A program made the position numbers and the translations under genes. Below the pieces are notes generated by a model. That model was not told the origin of the DNA. It was given only the letters and a program-made list of their open reading frames with translations, and ran no database searches. Source: Hydrangea macrophylla (lineage: Eukaryota; Streptophyta; Magnoliopsida; Cornales; Hydrangeaceae). Taken from it: a stretch of 64,000 bases of DNA. The stretch covers positions 24,232,001 through 24,296,000 of the forward strand of contig CM066993.1 of assembly GCA_033977485.1 (NCBI GenBank), written 5' to 3'. Each line of letters begins with the position of its first letter. Position 1 is the stretch's first letter. This document shows, one piece after another, positions 21,340-33,345 of the stretch.

Positions 21340-21998
21340 AAAACATGACACGAGAATTTTTCTGTATGTGCTTGTGTGCTATACCCAAGTGTAGGTAATC
21401 GTGCAAGTAGTAGTCTGGTTAAGTCCAGGTCGATCCCACAGGGAAGGTGTTAAACTAATTACTCCAATTAATCTCAAACAAGAAAATAAAAAACAATATT
21501 TTAAAGAAGTGTAGAACACAAAGTCCCACAATTTATCAACTACTAAAGATAAAAAAATTAAACTAATTACCAACTAATTAATTAAAACGATGATTTAAAA
21601 TGTGTTTTTCTTAATAAAAGGAAATGTTGGGATTACACGAATCCACTGTGACCTAGCCATCTACCATGCAATTTCATTGAAGCTCAATGGAGCACACTCT
21701 CTACAGTATTCCGTATTTCTCTTAAAATAAAGAATCTATAGTCCTTTCATGACCGGGACTATATCATCACAATGGAGTTTGAAATACACAAAAGCGGTTT
21801 AAAACAATAGTTTAGACTCTCACCTACAATGGTATTGGCATTGAGAGTGGTTTGCAAAATATATTGAAGAAAAATGTTTCAAGGCTTAAATTTTACAGAC
21901 TGTTTTGACAAACTGAGTGTTTTGGGAAAATTTGATAACAATCCAGTAAAACAGAAAGTCTAGGAATACTGCATAGAATATCCTCAAGAAAAAGGGTG

Positions 21999-22137
21999 TT
22001 CGATCGATCGATGCGCTTACGATCAATCGAACATCTTCTTCTCTCGATCGATCGAACTATCTTCGATCGCTCGACAATGTCTCTGGTCCGATCGATCGAA
22101 CTACTTCAATCGATCGAACTACTTCAATCGATCGAAC
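21999..22137. promoter_or_regulatory. E1 LTR palindrome cluster, downstream of TATA
   Basis: Seven or so TTCGATCGATCGAA-like units, some decayed to CAATCGATCGAA. Homologous in place to cluster A2 of E2. Confidence 0.5.
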
Positions 22138-22601
22138 ACAGGAATTAATCTGCTGCATGGCAGAGGCCTGAGATCATTGTTTCATCGTGATCACCCAACC
22201 TGGGGACTACTCAGACATGGTCTGTAGTGTCACAGATGTGTTTCTAACGTAAAAGTCCATTGAAGTTTCGATTGTTTGTGTTTTAATCATGCAAACTATG
22301 AAAACTATGTATTCAACAGATTATACTACTCTAAACTAAGTGCAGAATATAAATAAATAGTGAAGAGGTAACCAGGAAAGATAAACTTTGATTAAACTAA
22401 AGAAAAACCAATCCAAAAGCAATCTCCAAGCTTGTAAACCTACCAAAACATATAAAACCTCTATCTCTCTCGCTAAAAACTGATAAAAGTAAAGTGGGCC
22501 TCCTCAGAACGTTTACAATACAAATATATATAGCAAAGACCTAATGCTAGGGTTGAAATCCCGTTAACTGCTGCGTGCGCGTATATTCTGATAAAAGCCA
22601 T

Positions 22602-22713
22602 GTTCGATCGATCGAACGTCCTTCGATCGATTGAACTTCTGGGTATTCGATCGCTTGAGCTTCTCTCGATCGATCGAACCTTCGATCGATCGAATGGTCT
22701 TCAATCGATCGAG
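22602..22713. promoter_or_regulatory. E1 LTR palindrome cluster, upstream of TATA
   Basis: Six spaced units of the same palindrome 70-190 bp upstream of the TATA-like box on the minus strand. Homologous in place to cluster A1 of E2. Confidence 0.5.
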
Positions 22714-22965
22714 CTCTGTATTTCATCTTTTAATTGTCTTCACTAGAATCCAGCACTTTCTTTTATCGTTATCTTTCAATTCTTCACACAGCAACTGTAG
22801 TCTGCACAAATTATAGCTAAAACACACAACTTATCATAGTTTAATCAAATTGTGTATAAACTGGCATTATAATTCAAATTGCAGATAAATGAAGGAATTG
22901 TAAACTAAATCAATACATTTTCTTCTTTTAGCGCGGTTGTATTTTACAAATACCCCTGCTTGTCA

Positions 22966-23749
22966 GTTCGGGCAGCAGAAAGAAGGCTAAGTATGTGGCC
23001 ACTCCTCATCCCGATCCTACATTCTTGCTCTGGGATCCGGACAAGCGTCTATCTAGACGAGCATTCCAGCGATAGCTATACACGCCTCCTCCAGTTCCCC
23101 TCTTGCAATTCTTCTTCATTATAAAATTTATGAATGCAATGCGCTATCAACACAACTTCAAAATGCTTATTGTGAATGCAAATGTTGTGCTTGTAGTGCT
23201 CTCGAGCGCTTCAAATGCTTTATTCAATGCTCATTCAATTTTTTGTATTCCTTATCTTATTTCCTATTAACTTTATGAATATAGGGACAAAACTTCATAT
23301 GAACGCTATGCTTGTGAGTTTTTGGGTGTTACACATGTATCTGCGCACATTCAATTTCATTATTTTTCCTTCAATTTTTCTCAAAGATCTTTTGAATGCG
23401 ATGCGTGTCAATCAAGACCTTGCACATCCCTAAATGAATAATGATCATTATGCTTATGAATTTTTTGAGTGCTGTAACCGCCTTTTCATTCATTTTAAAT
23501 TTGATTTGGATACTTTTGAACCTATATTTCTTTTAAACCTTCCCTTACAATGTTCCTGGATCCAAGACATGTTATTTTTCTCGAGAATGCAAGCACTAAT
23601 TTTTGTGAAATCTCCAAGTACTTTAAATGCTTTCTTTATTCATTATCACTTCTTTTTATTATCCCCCTTTTTTATTCTCTTATTTATTTTTTTTTCTTAT
23701 TTTCTTTTTCGCCTGCTTATTTACTAACACCATTTTTTTGTGATAATTG
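22966..23749 (+). other. E0 region left of the plant mobile domain pseudogene
   Basis: Starts at the E1 insertion point; the first 5 bp, GTTCG, would be the duplication but the other side is outside the window. The first 105 bp are open on plus (RKKAKYVATPHPDPTFLLWDPDKR then TAG) and may be an N-terminal exon of the next gene. The rest is T-rich and intron-like, with no coding signal. Confidence 0.45.
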
Positions 23750-25763
23750 CAGCTTTAGCCTGATGTGCTGAAAGTGCACGGTAGCTTAGCTCATGGCTTT
23801 GCATGGTACGAGGAGTTAAGCGGGACCATAAAGGGGTTCATAGTTGTTGCAAGTTTTGGGGACTTTGTCAAACTCCTGACGAAGAGCTCCAATGATTTGA
23901 GATAGATTCATGCCCTTTCTGAGAGGTGGTGGGACACCACTAACACCTTCTACTTTGACTTTGGGGAGATGACGATGACCTCGCTTGATTTTTCCATGAT
24001 CACTGGGATCCCCATCGGAAGGGAGTGCCTCCGCTACCTCAATACGATGACGGAGTGGGACCGGGTTGAGCTGCTTTTAGGAGTCGTCCCTGAGGAGCCC
24101 TTGGTCATAGCCAAGTGGTTCATGGACACGTTCAATGGCCAGCAGGGCTTTTCAGAGGAGCAGATGGCACGAGCTTTATCATGTATATGTTGGGGTGTTC
24201 TCTGCTGAGTACCAAGGGTGATCGGATCTCTGTGGCACTCGTGGGGTCCCTGGAGCAGATGGGAGAGATTTACCAGTACAACTGGGCTAGTGTAGGATTA
24301 CCATCCTGTACAGGCATATACGAGAGATTTCTCAAGACCGGCTGGCTTCCACAGGCGGCTTCTAGAGAGCGTGGGAGGTATACTTCTCCTTTTTGCTGTT
24401 TCTTATTTAAACCTTGCGCTTTCCTTTTAGTCTCTTAATTATGAACCCTGAAACTTATGATTTTTCTTTTTTCTTGCAGATTTGGTCCCACGAGTATTTA
24501 CACATGATGTTGCCTGAGATGCGACCAGCGGACACCCTCATCATGCCTCAGGGGCTAAAGTGGGCGAAGGAGCGAGTGGGGCAGAAGACCTGGGCTCATG
24601 ATTTTGTCTCGTTCAAGAATTTCTTGATGAATCTATGAGAGTCGCACGTCTGATGGCAGCCTTGGCTCGACGTGCTTCCCGATGTATCCCAAGGGATACA
24701 GGAGTCAGTTGGGTACGACCCACAGAGGATTTTGTTGGAGGGTCCAAAGGGCCGGGAGTGGTATCTAGGAGAGAGGGTGACCAGGCAGTCGTTGGTGGCC
24801 GAGTCATTCTTCGTGTCACATCCCCTACCTGAGTCGATGAGGGCTACGGGGACCCTCCAGGGTTCCGCACTCATGATTGCCTTGGCTGGGTCCTCTATTC
24901 AGGGTTTCATGGAGCCTCCAGATGGGTATGCAACTTTTCGGACTGCCAAGTTGATGCCGAACTTCCCTTTGATGGAAGTGACTTGGGTGATTTTCTTTTA
25001 TCCTTTCTTTTAATTCATAACCATACATGCACACCTTCTTACTAAATTCATTTTTCTTCTTTATAGCCCGTTCCTGCTGCGGCTCGGGCTCCAGCTCTTC
25101 TGCCTTGGGATTGGAGCCTTAGGATGGTTTCTTATGGCAAGCAGGGCACGACTTTGGTCCCTCAATTTCAGGCAGGTGCGCTCCCACCATTCCACTCTAG
25201 TATGATCATGTTCTGTGGGACTATGCGGAGGAGGGCTTGCTCTATGCTTATAGCGTGAGAGAGTGGATCTATGGCCGAGAGTGGAGGGTAATCTTTAAAA
25301 CTTGCCTTTTGGTTTAAATTTTGCATTCTCATTCTGACATTCTAACCCTTCTTTCTTTGACTCAGGCAGACGGGGCGAGGGCGGCTGCTGAGGCTCACAC
25401 AAGAGCTCTGGTGAAAATAAATGCTCCTTTTTACTTATACTCACTTTTGGCATTTCAGCTTTCAAATACCACTTGGTCATTCGATTTGTTTTCTCCATTC
25501 AGGAGGAGCGGGTTGGGGCTTTGGCCTGGCAGGTAGGAGAGCTTCAATAGCGGCTTCACCAGTTCAACATTAGCCTTAGCAATGCCCCTGGGGGTTGCGG
25601 TGTTGGACGAGGCAGAGGCAGTGGTGGAGGCAGCAGTGGCAGCCGAGGTGGAGGTAGAGGCGGTGGAAGAGGTGGTGGCAGATGCGGCAAGAGCGGCACA
25701 GAGTCAGAGGAGGATCCCCTCAAACGCGTGACCCGCCAGACTCAAGGTCGGGTCTGGGGTTGA
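23750..25763 (+). pseudogene. Plant mobile domain (MAIN-like) pseudogene, antisense to the E0 pol
   Basis: Plus-strand segments, after a TTGCAG acceptor near 23750, encode LSERWWDTTNTFYFDFGEM, LDFSMITGIPIGRECLRY, FMYMLGCSLLSTKGDRISVAL-type (after a 1-bp frameshift near 24176) and YQYNWASVGLP, the ordered hallmarks of the plant mobile domain (aminotransferase-like) family. IWSHEYLHMMLPEMRP follows. GT-AG intron-like gaps lie at 24378-24479, about 24987-25067, about 25288-25365 and about 25411-25500. The C-terminus is Gly/Arg-rich (GRGRGSGGGSS... RGGGRGG) ending at TGA 25761-25763. In-frame stops (near 23904 and 25548) show it is dead. These domains occur both in host MAIN genes and in transposons; context favours an element-borne copy. 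Confidence 0.6.
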
Positions 25764-26195
25764 CCCTACTTTTCCCTCTTTTTTATTTATGAGTGTTTTG
25801 GGGAGGATTCATATACTTGGATGACTGTAACACACACACACATGTATATTACTATTATTTTTTTTGGAGATGGCTTTTGGATAGCCGCGATAGGATAGGT
25901 ATCTACATTACTTTACTATGATTGCTTTTTATCCTTTATGCTTCTTATTATTACTCACTGTATTCGTGACCATAACTTGGTCCTTTCTCTCTTTTTATCT
26001 TTTCTGTGATTGATGAATGCTTATGAACATTATATTGTTTTTATCGCTTATTTGTGTCAATGAATGGATGAATGATTGCGACCAAAGTTAGATCTTGTTA
26101 TATGTGCTGCATGATGCGCACGTTTTTATTGTTTTTATTCATTTTTGTTTGCAGGTGGGTTGAAGACATTACAAACAAACCTTGGCCAAAAATAA
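25764..26195 (+). other. T-rich spacer between the mobile-domain pseudogene and the antisense ORF promoter
   Basis: No ORF of note. A short CA run near 25830 and long T tracts. A CAG splice-acceptor-like site stands near 26154. Confidence 0.4.
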
Positions 26196-26334
26196 AACTC
26201 AACGCGGCACTCAGTTAGTCCTCTGCGACACTCAGTGAGTGCCAGAACGACAGTCCGTGACTGCCATACGGCAATTGCTGACTGCCGTGTGGCATTATGA
26301 CAAGTGTCGCGGCACTTTATCATGTGTCGCGGGT
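26196..26334. promoter_or_regulatory. Palindrome cluster C in the antisense-ORF promoter
   Basis: About six imperfect dyads of the type CGGCACTCAGTGAGTGCC and CGACAGTC...GACTGCC fill 140 bp and end 22 bp before a TATA box. The same dyads form the large array in the E4 LTR (40262-40575). Confidence 0.6.
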
Positions 26335-26355
26335 AGGTAAGGGCAGATTCTCTCC

Positions 26356-26363
26356 TATTTATA
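26356..26363 (+). promoter_or_regulatory. TATA box of the E0 antisense ORF
   Basis: TATTTATA is followed by a CT-rich leader and the ATG at 26473, with the palindrome cluster immediately upstream. It looks like an independent internal promoter reading against pol. Confidence 0.5.
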
Positions 26364-26472
26364 CCCCTCCCCCTTTACTCCAAAACTTCGTAGAATGCTC
26401 TTTTCTTCCACCCATTTCTATCCCCTTCCTCCTTAAATGGCCCCAATTAGCTCCCAAATCCTCTTCCCATAG

Positions 26473-26835
26473 ATGGATACTCTTTCCGGCATTGATAGGC
26501 TTAATTTTGAGTGCTCTAGACTGAACGACCTCTTCTCCTTCCGAAGGATGATTCTAAATGAAAGCTTGCTTCAAGCCACTACTCAGTGTCGGGATCCCTT
26601 ATTCAACGTCTTCCGCTTTGGTTACCAAGAGATTTGTCCTCTGTTTGAGGAGTTCAGCGCTATTCTTCACACTGATCCTTCTGCGGATCTGACTATTCCT
26701 TCGGTGCAAGCCGGGTATGTTCAGGATTTGGAAGCTCTTCTCCACATATCCCGTAGTGCCGCGGGTTCTTTTATACGTGACAGACAGGTCAATTTTGAGC
26801 TTCTCTCTTTGGTCTATGCTCTCATCGGGGATCCT
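26473..26835 (+). pseudogene. E0 antisense accessory ORF, N-terminal part
   Basis: Open from the ATG at 26473 for 121 codons until E3 interrupts it after GDP. Motifs such as FRFGYQEICPLFEEFSAIL and VYALIGDP, then beyond E3 the continuation YDGRYQVTQHSALSIAML at 35173, show one gene. It resembles the uncharacterised DUF7745-like proteins common in plant repeat annotations; I am not certain of the family name. It is antisense to the minus-strand E0 pol, as described for extra ORFs of Tat-lineage elements such as Grande. Function unknown. Confidence 0.65.
26831..26835 (+). repeat. Target-site duplication ATCCT, left copy of E3
   Basis: ATCCT precedes E3 and is repeated at 35168-35172. Removing E3 restores the ORF ...LIGDPYDGRYQ. 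Confidence 0.95.
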
Positions 26836-28196
26836 TGATGTTGTCAGAATCAAGATATAAAAGTATTCTTTACTTTTCAAAAGATTTGCAGTGTGGAAGT
26901 AAAGGTCGAACCCACAGAGATTGATTACTACAGCTTTTAATTTTAAAACCTAAGTCTAATTAATTATGAAAAACGGATTTGATTTGAATTTAATTAAACT
27001 AATAACAATAAAAGTAAATCTAACTTATGAAAGCAATTAGAAGTGTTTTTAAATAATATTTAAAGGAACCTAGGATTGCAAATCCACCACTAGCTTCATA
27101 ATAGGAATATTTATGAATTACTTTAGCTTATTACGTTGGATGAATATGGGGAATTGTAGCTACAAGCCCAATTCCTCCGACAAGAAGATAATCATGGTTC
27201 AAGCACCAACATAATCCATCTGCGGATAGCGCGAATTATCTCACACTAAACTAGGGTTGTGATCTAATTCGTCTAACCTAGGCATGGACTATTCGGATAC
27301 TTGATAGCACGAATCAATAAAGCACCATCACATGTAAACAATCTAAACAAGCACAGCAAGAATAGATCGTTGAGCACATCACAGTCAAAATAGATCTAAG
27401 ACCAGAATAAACTTTGAAAGCAATGATTTAATCAATAGAAGCACGATTTATTTATAAAAATCCTCTAAACATGTGACTGTCATCCATACACAATAAAACT
27501 AAAATAAAAGCATAAATAAAACCCTATTACTCATCTAGGGCTTCATTGAAACCCTAGATCAATGATCTAAGCTGCCATAGGAGTAGAGATCGGCAAGTAG
27601 TTGATGGAGGAGGCCATGGAAATCCTTGGTCTTCTTCTTCTTCTCCTTGCTTCTCCCTCTTCAAGGGCTGGAAGTATGGTTGTAGAATGTGTGTATATTA
27701 GTTGCCAACCCCCTAATTGAAGTAAAATAGAGTATATATAGATTTACAACAAGTTTTGGAAGCCTTTCTAACCCGAAACGAACTGAAACGCATGTAATTT
27801 ACAGTCTGGACGTCGTTTAGCAGTTTCGTTTGCACAGGAGTCTTCAGTATACTGAAATACGCAACATTGATTTTTGGGCATATCGCGCGAGCGGGTCGCG
27901 CGAGCGCGACTTTTGGTCCTTCGCGCGCGCGGATCGCGCGAGCGAGTTATTGGGGGTCTCGCGCGAGCGGATCGCGCGAGCGATTCTCTGATTTTCGCGG
28001 GCGCGGGTCGCGCGCGCGACTTGGTTTTTTCAGCTTCTTTCTTGATGCTTTTTCACCCTGTTTAGCCTGGTTTAGCTGATTTCTTCCAAAACCTGTCAGA
28101 AACTAGAAAACGAAGTAAAAATATACAAAAACAGGATAAAATGGTCTAACAAATGTTCATTAAGGCGTATATTTAGGATTAGTTCTCTCCCGATCA
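26836..28196 (-). repeat. E3 3' LTR (1361 bp)
   Basis: Plus-strand ends TGATGTTGTCAGAATC and CTCTCCCGATCA. Contains palindrome cluster B at 27886-28020, with one more 13-bp unit than the other LTR, and a TATA box near 27732-27740. Confidence 0.95.
27886..28020. promoter_or_regulatory. Palindrome cluster B, E3 3' LTR
   Basis: Nine or so closely spaced TCGCGCGA / CGCGAGCG units make an exceptionally CpG-rich block in an A/T-rich LTR. Confidence 0.6.
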
Positions 28197-28210
28197 CACC
28201 CCCAAACCTA
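28197..28210 (-). promoter_or_regulatory. E3 polypurine tract
   Basis: Minus strand TAGGTTTGGGGGTG abuts the 3' LTR. Two more copies of AGGTTTGGGGGT lie inside the element, at 29954-29967 and 30631-30644. Confidence 0.75.
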
Positions 28211-30413
28211 CATTTTGCTAGTCCTCGAGCAAAACTAAAATAAAAACTACTAATAAAAATCTATTCCATTTTCGTATGGATCACGATTGCATTTAGCGTA
28301 TGCAACAAGCCTTTTAAACCCCTAGGTGTCCCTAGTCGGACGAGTGAAGTCTCGTGAGGGTTCTCATCAACAAGTTACCCACAACCATCTTTATTAACTT
28401 AAAATTTTAAAAACTTTTATTAAAACGAAAAATTAAACAATCAATACTCCTTATTATAAAACAATGATTCGAAATAGAATAACGAACAAAAAGAAACAGA
28501 ATCAAACGTTCACCTATATCATGAGAAACAATCAAGTGCATGCAATGTACGAATCAATAGAGTTCCTCATAAGATTGCACGTGTGTGATGAGGTAATCAA
28601 ATGAACACGCGCATGTCATGAACTTGGAATATAACCCGGATAACCATCTAACTATGCTTCGACTACGAATCTCACAATGTCAATTACACTCTAAAATGAA
28701 ACACTCAGAAACATGTGTAATTTTTCTAATATATGTGAGCAAAGGAATTATGTGTTCAAAACGAATAACGCTCACATACGACATGAAAAAGACGCATGAC
28801 ACGAAAGAACAGTAGTCTCATGGATAAGATGCCAATAATCAAGAAAAATTAATCGTTACCATGTTTTAATCCCCCTCCCATCATTTACATATCAAAACCA
28901 TGTTTTCTAAGATCAAATAGGACTTTTTAAAGGTTGTAATGTGGCTCAGATAATGAAAAATGATAGAACGGATTAATTGGGTAGGTTTAGAACAGCATTG
29001 TAAGGCATATTCAATTTCTTTCATTCTTCTTCTACAACTTCATCTTTCCATTCTCTTCTTTCTTTTCATTCTTTTTTTTTTTCTTTCATCATTTTTTTTT
29101 TCAACCTTCCTCTTCTTTATTTTTTTCTCAATCTTTCCCTTTCCTTTCATTGCTTTTAGCATAAGTAATCATCAAAATACAAAGCAACTATCCCAATAGC
29201 ATCTTATTTTCTTCTTCTTCTTAATCACACATCGCCTTAACACCACTAAAAGGTGATCAATCTTTCAGAAGTGAACTCCAAGTTGGCCAAATTGGAGCAA
29301 AAACAAGGATAATGGTAATTTAAGAAAGAAATGGCATTTTAATGGCTCAAAAGGCGAACTAAAGAAAATTTTCATTTATCGGTCGGTAATAAACAAAGAA
29401 GGCCTATAATCATGTCCTATGGTTATATGGTTCTTCAACATGTACGACGGAAGATTATTTAGCATGGTAACAACTATTTTAACTTGACTATCAACCAAAA
29501 CAAGAATACTGAGACTAAACAACAAGTAGATGCGCTTATTTCAATGAAATTCGACAAACACAAGATGTATTTATAACCCTCTAAATAGAAAAGATAGGCT
29601 CAAAAGCTCACCGGGCTTAGTCTCCACCATGTGTTATCTAGAAATCCGAATCATATTATAGTTCACATCAACATGTATTCAAGTGACTCCGTGCAGTGCA
29701 TAGGTTTATGTGCAAATCTATGATATAACACTATGATTCAAACAATACATAACCTACAACATTTCAACATGACTTTAGCAAATATTTAATCACATTTTCT
29801 CTTGTTTATCATTCTATAACAATTCAAGGTTATTGAACAAGAAATATCGGATTAAAATTGCAAAAACGTCAGTAATATCGTTTATTTAAACACACTTATT
29901 GAAAAATTTATTTTAAAAGTTAGTTAGCATAAACTAATGTGCATGTGTGTGCATACCCCCAAACCTAAACCTTTCATTGTCCCCAATGAAACAATAAAAC
30001 GAAAGAAAAGAGAGTAGGTAAGAAAGATGGAACGATAATACCTCGATCTTGACAAGCATAGAACAGGTGAACACAAAGGAATATGTCAATACAGTTCAAT
30101 GTTACCTGTTACTGTGTAATAAACGAAAAGAACTAACAAAAGAATATTAAAAGTAAAAGAAACAGAAATATAACATAGAAATTGAAAAACTAATCTAAAC
30201 TAAACTACACTATCAAATGAAAAAGAAATAAAACGAAAAAGTACAAATGTAACAAGGAAAACAACAACGAACTCGATCGAAACTGACGTAATAAACAAAA
30301 ACAGAAACGTAAAAACTATTAGAACCAGTGTGGGGGAAGGATACAGAAAACAAAGGAAAAAAAACAGAAAATGGGGAAATCGCGCGAGCGGCCGTCGCGC
30401 GCGCGAATCCCAA

Positions 30414-30444
<31 letters not shown>

Positions 30445-30705
30445 CGCGCGCGAGCGAGGTACCTCGCGCCCGCGAGATCAGGCGCGAGGAGAACCTGAGG
30501 CTCATAAAAAGAAAACAAAGGAAAAAATACACTAAGGGGCAATCTCGCGCCAGCGGGCCGCGCGCGCGAGAATGGTCATTTCACTTGGTTCACTTATTTT
30601 ATGCATATTAATTAAAAATAATTCTATTCCAACCCCCAAACCTATCCAGCACCTCAAAAACAGACTAAAATCACCCAAAAACAAAGAAAAACAAACGAAC
30701 TAAAG
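28211..30705 (-). other. E3 non-coding internal region replacing pol
   Basis: 2.5 kb with no coding signal on either strand. Contains a conserved stretch near 28310-28365 shared with E2's 3' spacer, T-rich tracts at 29010-29140, two internal polypurine-like copies, a long T run at 30418-30443 and palindrome cluster B at 30377-30572. This is the space where an autonomous Athila element carries RT, RNase H and integrase. Confidence 0.7.
30377..30572. promoter_or_regulatory. Internal palindrome cluster B of E3
   Basis: TCGCGCGAGCG, TCGCGCGCGCGA, TCGCGCGCGAGCG and CTCGCGCCCGCGAG units on both sides of a T run; same sequence type as the LTR cluster but in the non-coding interior, downstream of the gag-protease stop. 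Confidence 0.55.
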
Positions 30706-30723
30706 CTTGGGTTGCCTCCCAAG
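30706..30723 (-). terminator. Hairpin downstream of the E3 gag-protease stop
   Basis: Perfect 6-bp stem CTTGGG/CCCAAG with 6-nt loop, about 50 bp after the stop codon, followed by a polypurine-like motif at 30631-30644. The motif TTGGGAGGCAACCCAA is, to my recollection, common after pol in plant Athila-type repeats. Its role in RNA end formation is a guess. Confidence 0.4.
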
Positions 30724-30769
30724 AAGCGCTAACTTTTACGTCTTTAACTAGACCTTTCTAGCATAAGAC

Positions 30770-33345
30770 TCATGGAGGCCGTAACTCGGACTGTGTACCC
30801 CTAAGGATGTCAGGTAGAGCTCGATGGTACGCAGAAACTACGTCGCTTCGAAGTAATTCGATTGACGGTTTGTCATTATGTTCAAGTTGATTTCTTACCT
30901 TCCGAGTAGATTCCGCATTAGGGTCCACGGGATTAGGATTCGTCCACTCATCATCGTCCGCTATATCGTTTTTGTTACTCACGTTTATTTCTTTGGTAGG
31001 CGCAATATTCCGTTTTACCTCACCTTCCGCCTCACATAGGTAATCGTCGTCTTTAGGAGGTTGATCCATAGCATTAAAAACGTTTAATTTTAAATTCATG
31101 TTCCCAAAGGACACTTTCATCACCCCTGTTCTACAATTGACACGTGCGTTGGCCGTGGCTAAGAATGGACGGCCTAGAATGACAGGAGTGTGTTTTCTAG
31201 CATCTAGCATGGGTTCAGTGTCAAGGACCATGAAGTCGACAGGATAATAGCATTTATCAACCTTAACCAAGACGTCCTCGACGATTCCTCTAGGTACTTT
31301 GACGGAACGATCCGCTAATTGTATTGTAGCGGCCGTAGGTTTTAGTTCACCTAGTCCTAGTTGTTTATAGACATGATAAGGTATAAGATTAACACTCGCA
31401 CCTAAGTCAAGGAGAGCCCTATGAATGATAGTGTCACCTGTGACACATGAAATCGTAGGCGTACCTGGATCTTTATATTTCGGAGGAGCGTGTTGGAATA
31501 TAGAGCTTACTTTTTCCGTGAGAAAGACCTTTTTAGGAGTATGACTCCGTATTTTGCGCTTTTGAGTACAAAGGTCTTTTAGACATTTAGCATAAGCGGG
31601 AATTTGCTTAATTGCGTCGAGGAAAGGAATATTAATTTTAACTTGTTTAAACACCTCAAGTATATCCTCAACCTTAGACCCTTTCTTAGGCAAATGTGAC
31701 GGTCCCTCAACGTTTGGTGGATATGGCATTCTCGGAATATAATTCGTTGAGACCGGTTCATTTTCTTTTCTACTTTGATTCACATCCTCACCTTTTTCTT
31801 TATTCAAATTTAAATTTTTATCTTTCTCACCCCCATCCGGAATTACAACAACTTCCTCATCTCGAGTAGTCGTCCTAGTCGACACAGCGTTCACACTCTC
31901 ACTCGTACTACCCACTGCGTATTGCCCCTTAGGTTGCTGAGTAGGTTGACTGGGCAACTTACTCTCAGTTAAACGGTTTAATGTATTAACAATTTGCCCT
32001 ACTTGGGACTCCAGTTTTGCGATGGATTGTGTGTGAGAGTGTACTAACTGAACCACCGAACCAAAGTTTTCAAGTGAGGCCAACACCTTCTCCTCAAATG
32101 CATTATTGCGTGGAGGTGGAGGAGGTGGTTGGTATTGACCTTGTTGGTATTGGGGTCGGTACGTATTTGGAAAATTAGTCGACCTAGGATTATAATTATT
32201 TTGTGGGAATTGTTGCATAGAATTAACGTGTTGTTCAACAAATTTCGGATATTGAGATGCAGAAGGACATGCAAAGATATTATGGGACGGTTCAGAACAT
32301 AATGCACATACTTCCAAAGAGGAGGGATTAGACGGTTTGTTCATTTGCATAAGTCGGTCAAGTTTTCTATTTAATTCTTGTATTTGAAATGATTGACTTG
32401 ACTCAACTGTCACCTCTCGCTTAGGTTGAAGGTATCCCTCAGAACGTACCGACACAGCCTGATGCATCGAGTTCTCGCTTAACGTTTCAAATATTTTCCA
32501 GGCCTCGTCGGCGCTTTTGTGTAGGAAAGTTCCCGCAAAAACGGCATCGATGGTATTCCTAACAGAGGGAATAAGCCCCTCGTAGAAGACTTGAACCAAT
32601 TGCCACTTGGGAACCTGATGATGTGGACACGAACGTAATAATTCTTTAAATTTTTCCCACGTGTCATAAAGAGTCTCCCATCTTGCATCACAAAATTAGT
32701 TATGTCTTTTCTTATCTTATTTGTACGCATAATAGGGAAAAACTTTTGTAAAAAGGCGGTGTGTAAGGCTTCCCATGTTTTTATTGTGTTTGGCTCCAAA
32801 AATTGAAGCCAATATTTAGCTTTGTCTTTTAAAGAGAATGGGAAGAGCCACAATTTTAATTCATCATTATTTAGGTTTTGTATTTTCAAAGTAGAGCATA
32901 TACCCTGAAAATCCCCTAAGTGTTGGTAAGGGTCTTCATTTAGACGGCCATGGAAGGAAGGTAATAGCGAGATCGTAGACGACTTTATCTCAAAGTGAGA
33001 TGCCGTTGCCTCTGGTAATTCAATACCGGCTTGTGGCGTGTAAGTAGTAGGAATAAAATAATTTATAAGTGGAGGTGGTGGCGGTATATTAAGATTGTTC
33101 AGATTATTTCCGTTGTTTCCGTCAGCCATCTTAATCGGTTCGATTTTAAAAGTTCGAGCTCTCCTTAACCGTTCACGGGTACTTTGAATTTCGGCCTCAA
33201 ACAACGACGACGGAATCGGAGTTGATTCGTCGTCTTGCAACCTAGCTCTAGAAGCTTGGGTTGTGGACTTACTAGTTTTTAAAGTACGTTCAAGTTCAAG
33301 ATCGAAAGATTTTAAATCTGGTTTATTTGAACGTGTACCCAACAT
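30770..33345 (-). pseudogene. gag: E3 gag-protease polyprotein, one frameshift
   Basis: Starts at the ATG 33345 (MLGTRSNKPDLKSFDLELER). An N-terminal Ser/Arg-rich region, then a gag domain with LWLFPFSLKDKAKYWLQFLEP. Near 32680 the frame shifts by one base (QDGRLF should read on as TLYDTWEKFKELL), after which the second frame runs to 30770. Zinc knuckle CALCSEPSHNIFAC (CX2CX4HX4C) at 32308-32267, a Pro/Gln-rich stretch, then KQVKINIPFLDAIKQIPAYAK and retropepsin with LLDLGASVNLIP and VILGRPFLATANA. About 855 residues if the frame were whole. No pol follows the stop. Confidence 0.88.

Larger units (their letters stand above)
18773..22965 (-). mobile_element. E1, 5' half (gag, protease, primer site, 5' LTR)
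   Basis: The right-hand continuation of E1, beginning with the second TAGTC. Reading on the minus strand from the right: LTR, primer site, gag, protease. Continues after the E2 gap at 4179. Confidence 0.92.
21346..22965 (-). repeat. E1 5' LTR (1620 bp)
   Basis: Plus-strand ends TGACACGAG ... GCTTGTCA. On the minus strand it starts TGACAAGCAGGGGTATTTG and ends TCTCGTGTCA, alignable along its length to the E2 LTR but much diverged. A TATA-like CTATATATATTTG (minus) is at 22532-22523. Palindrome clusters lie upstream of it (22602-22713) and downstream (21999-22137), the same arrangement as in E2. Confidence 0.88.

Noticed and set aside
22966..26195. An intact host MAIN-like gene
   Set aside because: In-frame stops, a frameshift near 24176 and an intron phase that does not fit at 24378-24479 show a pseudogene; element context is likelier.
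27867..28079. Arg/Ser/Ala-rich ORFs across the CGCG arrays (also 34814-35050)
   Set aside because: They arise from the palindrome repeats in the LTR and have no E3 expression context.
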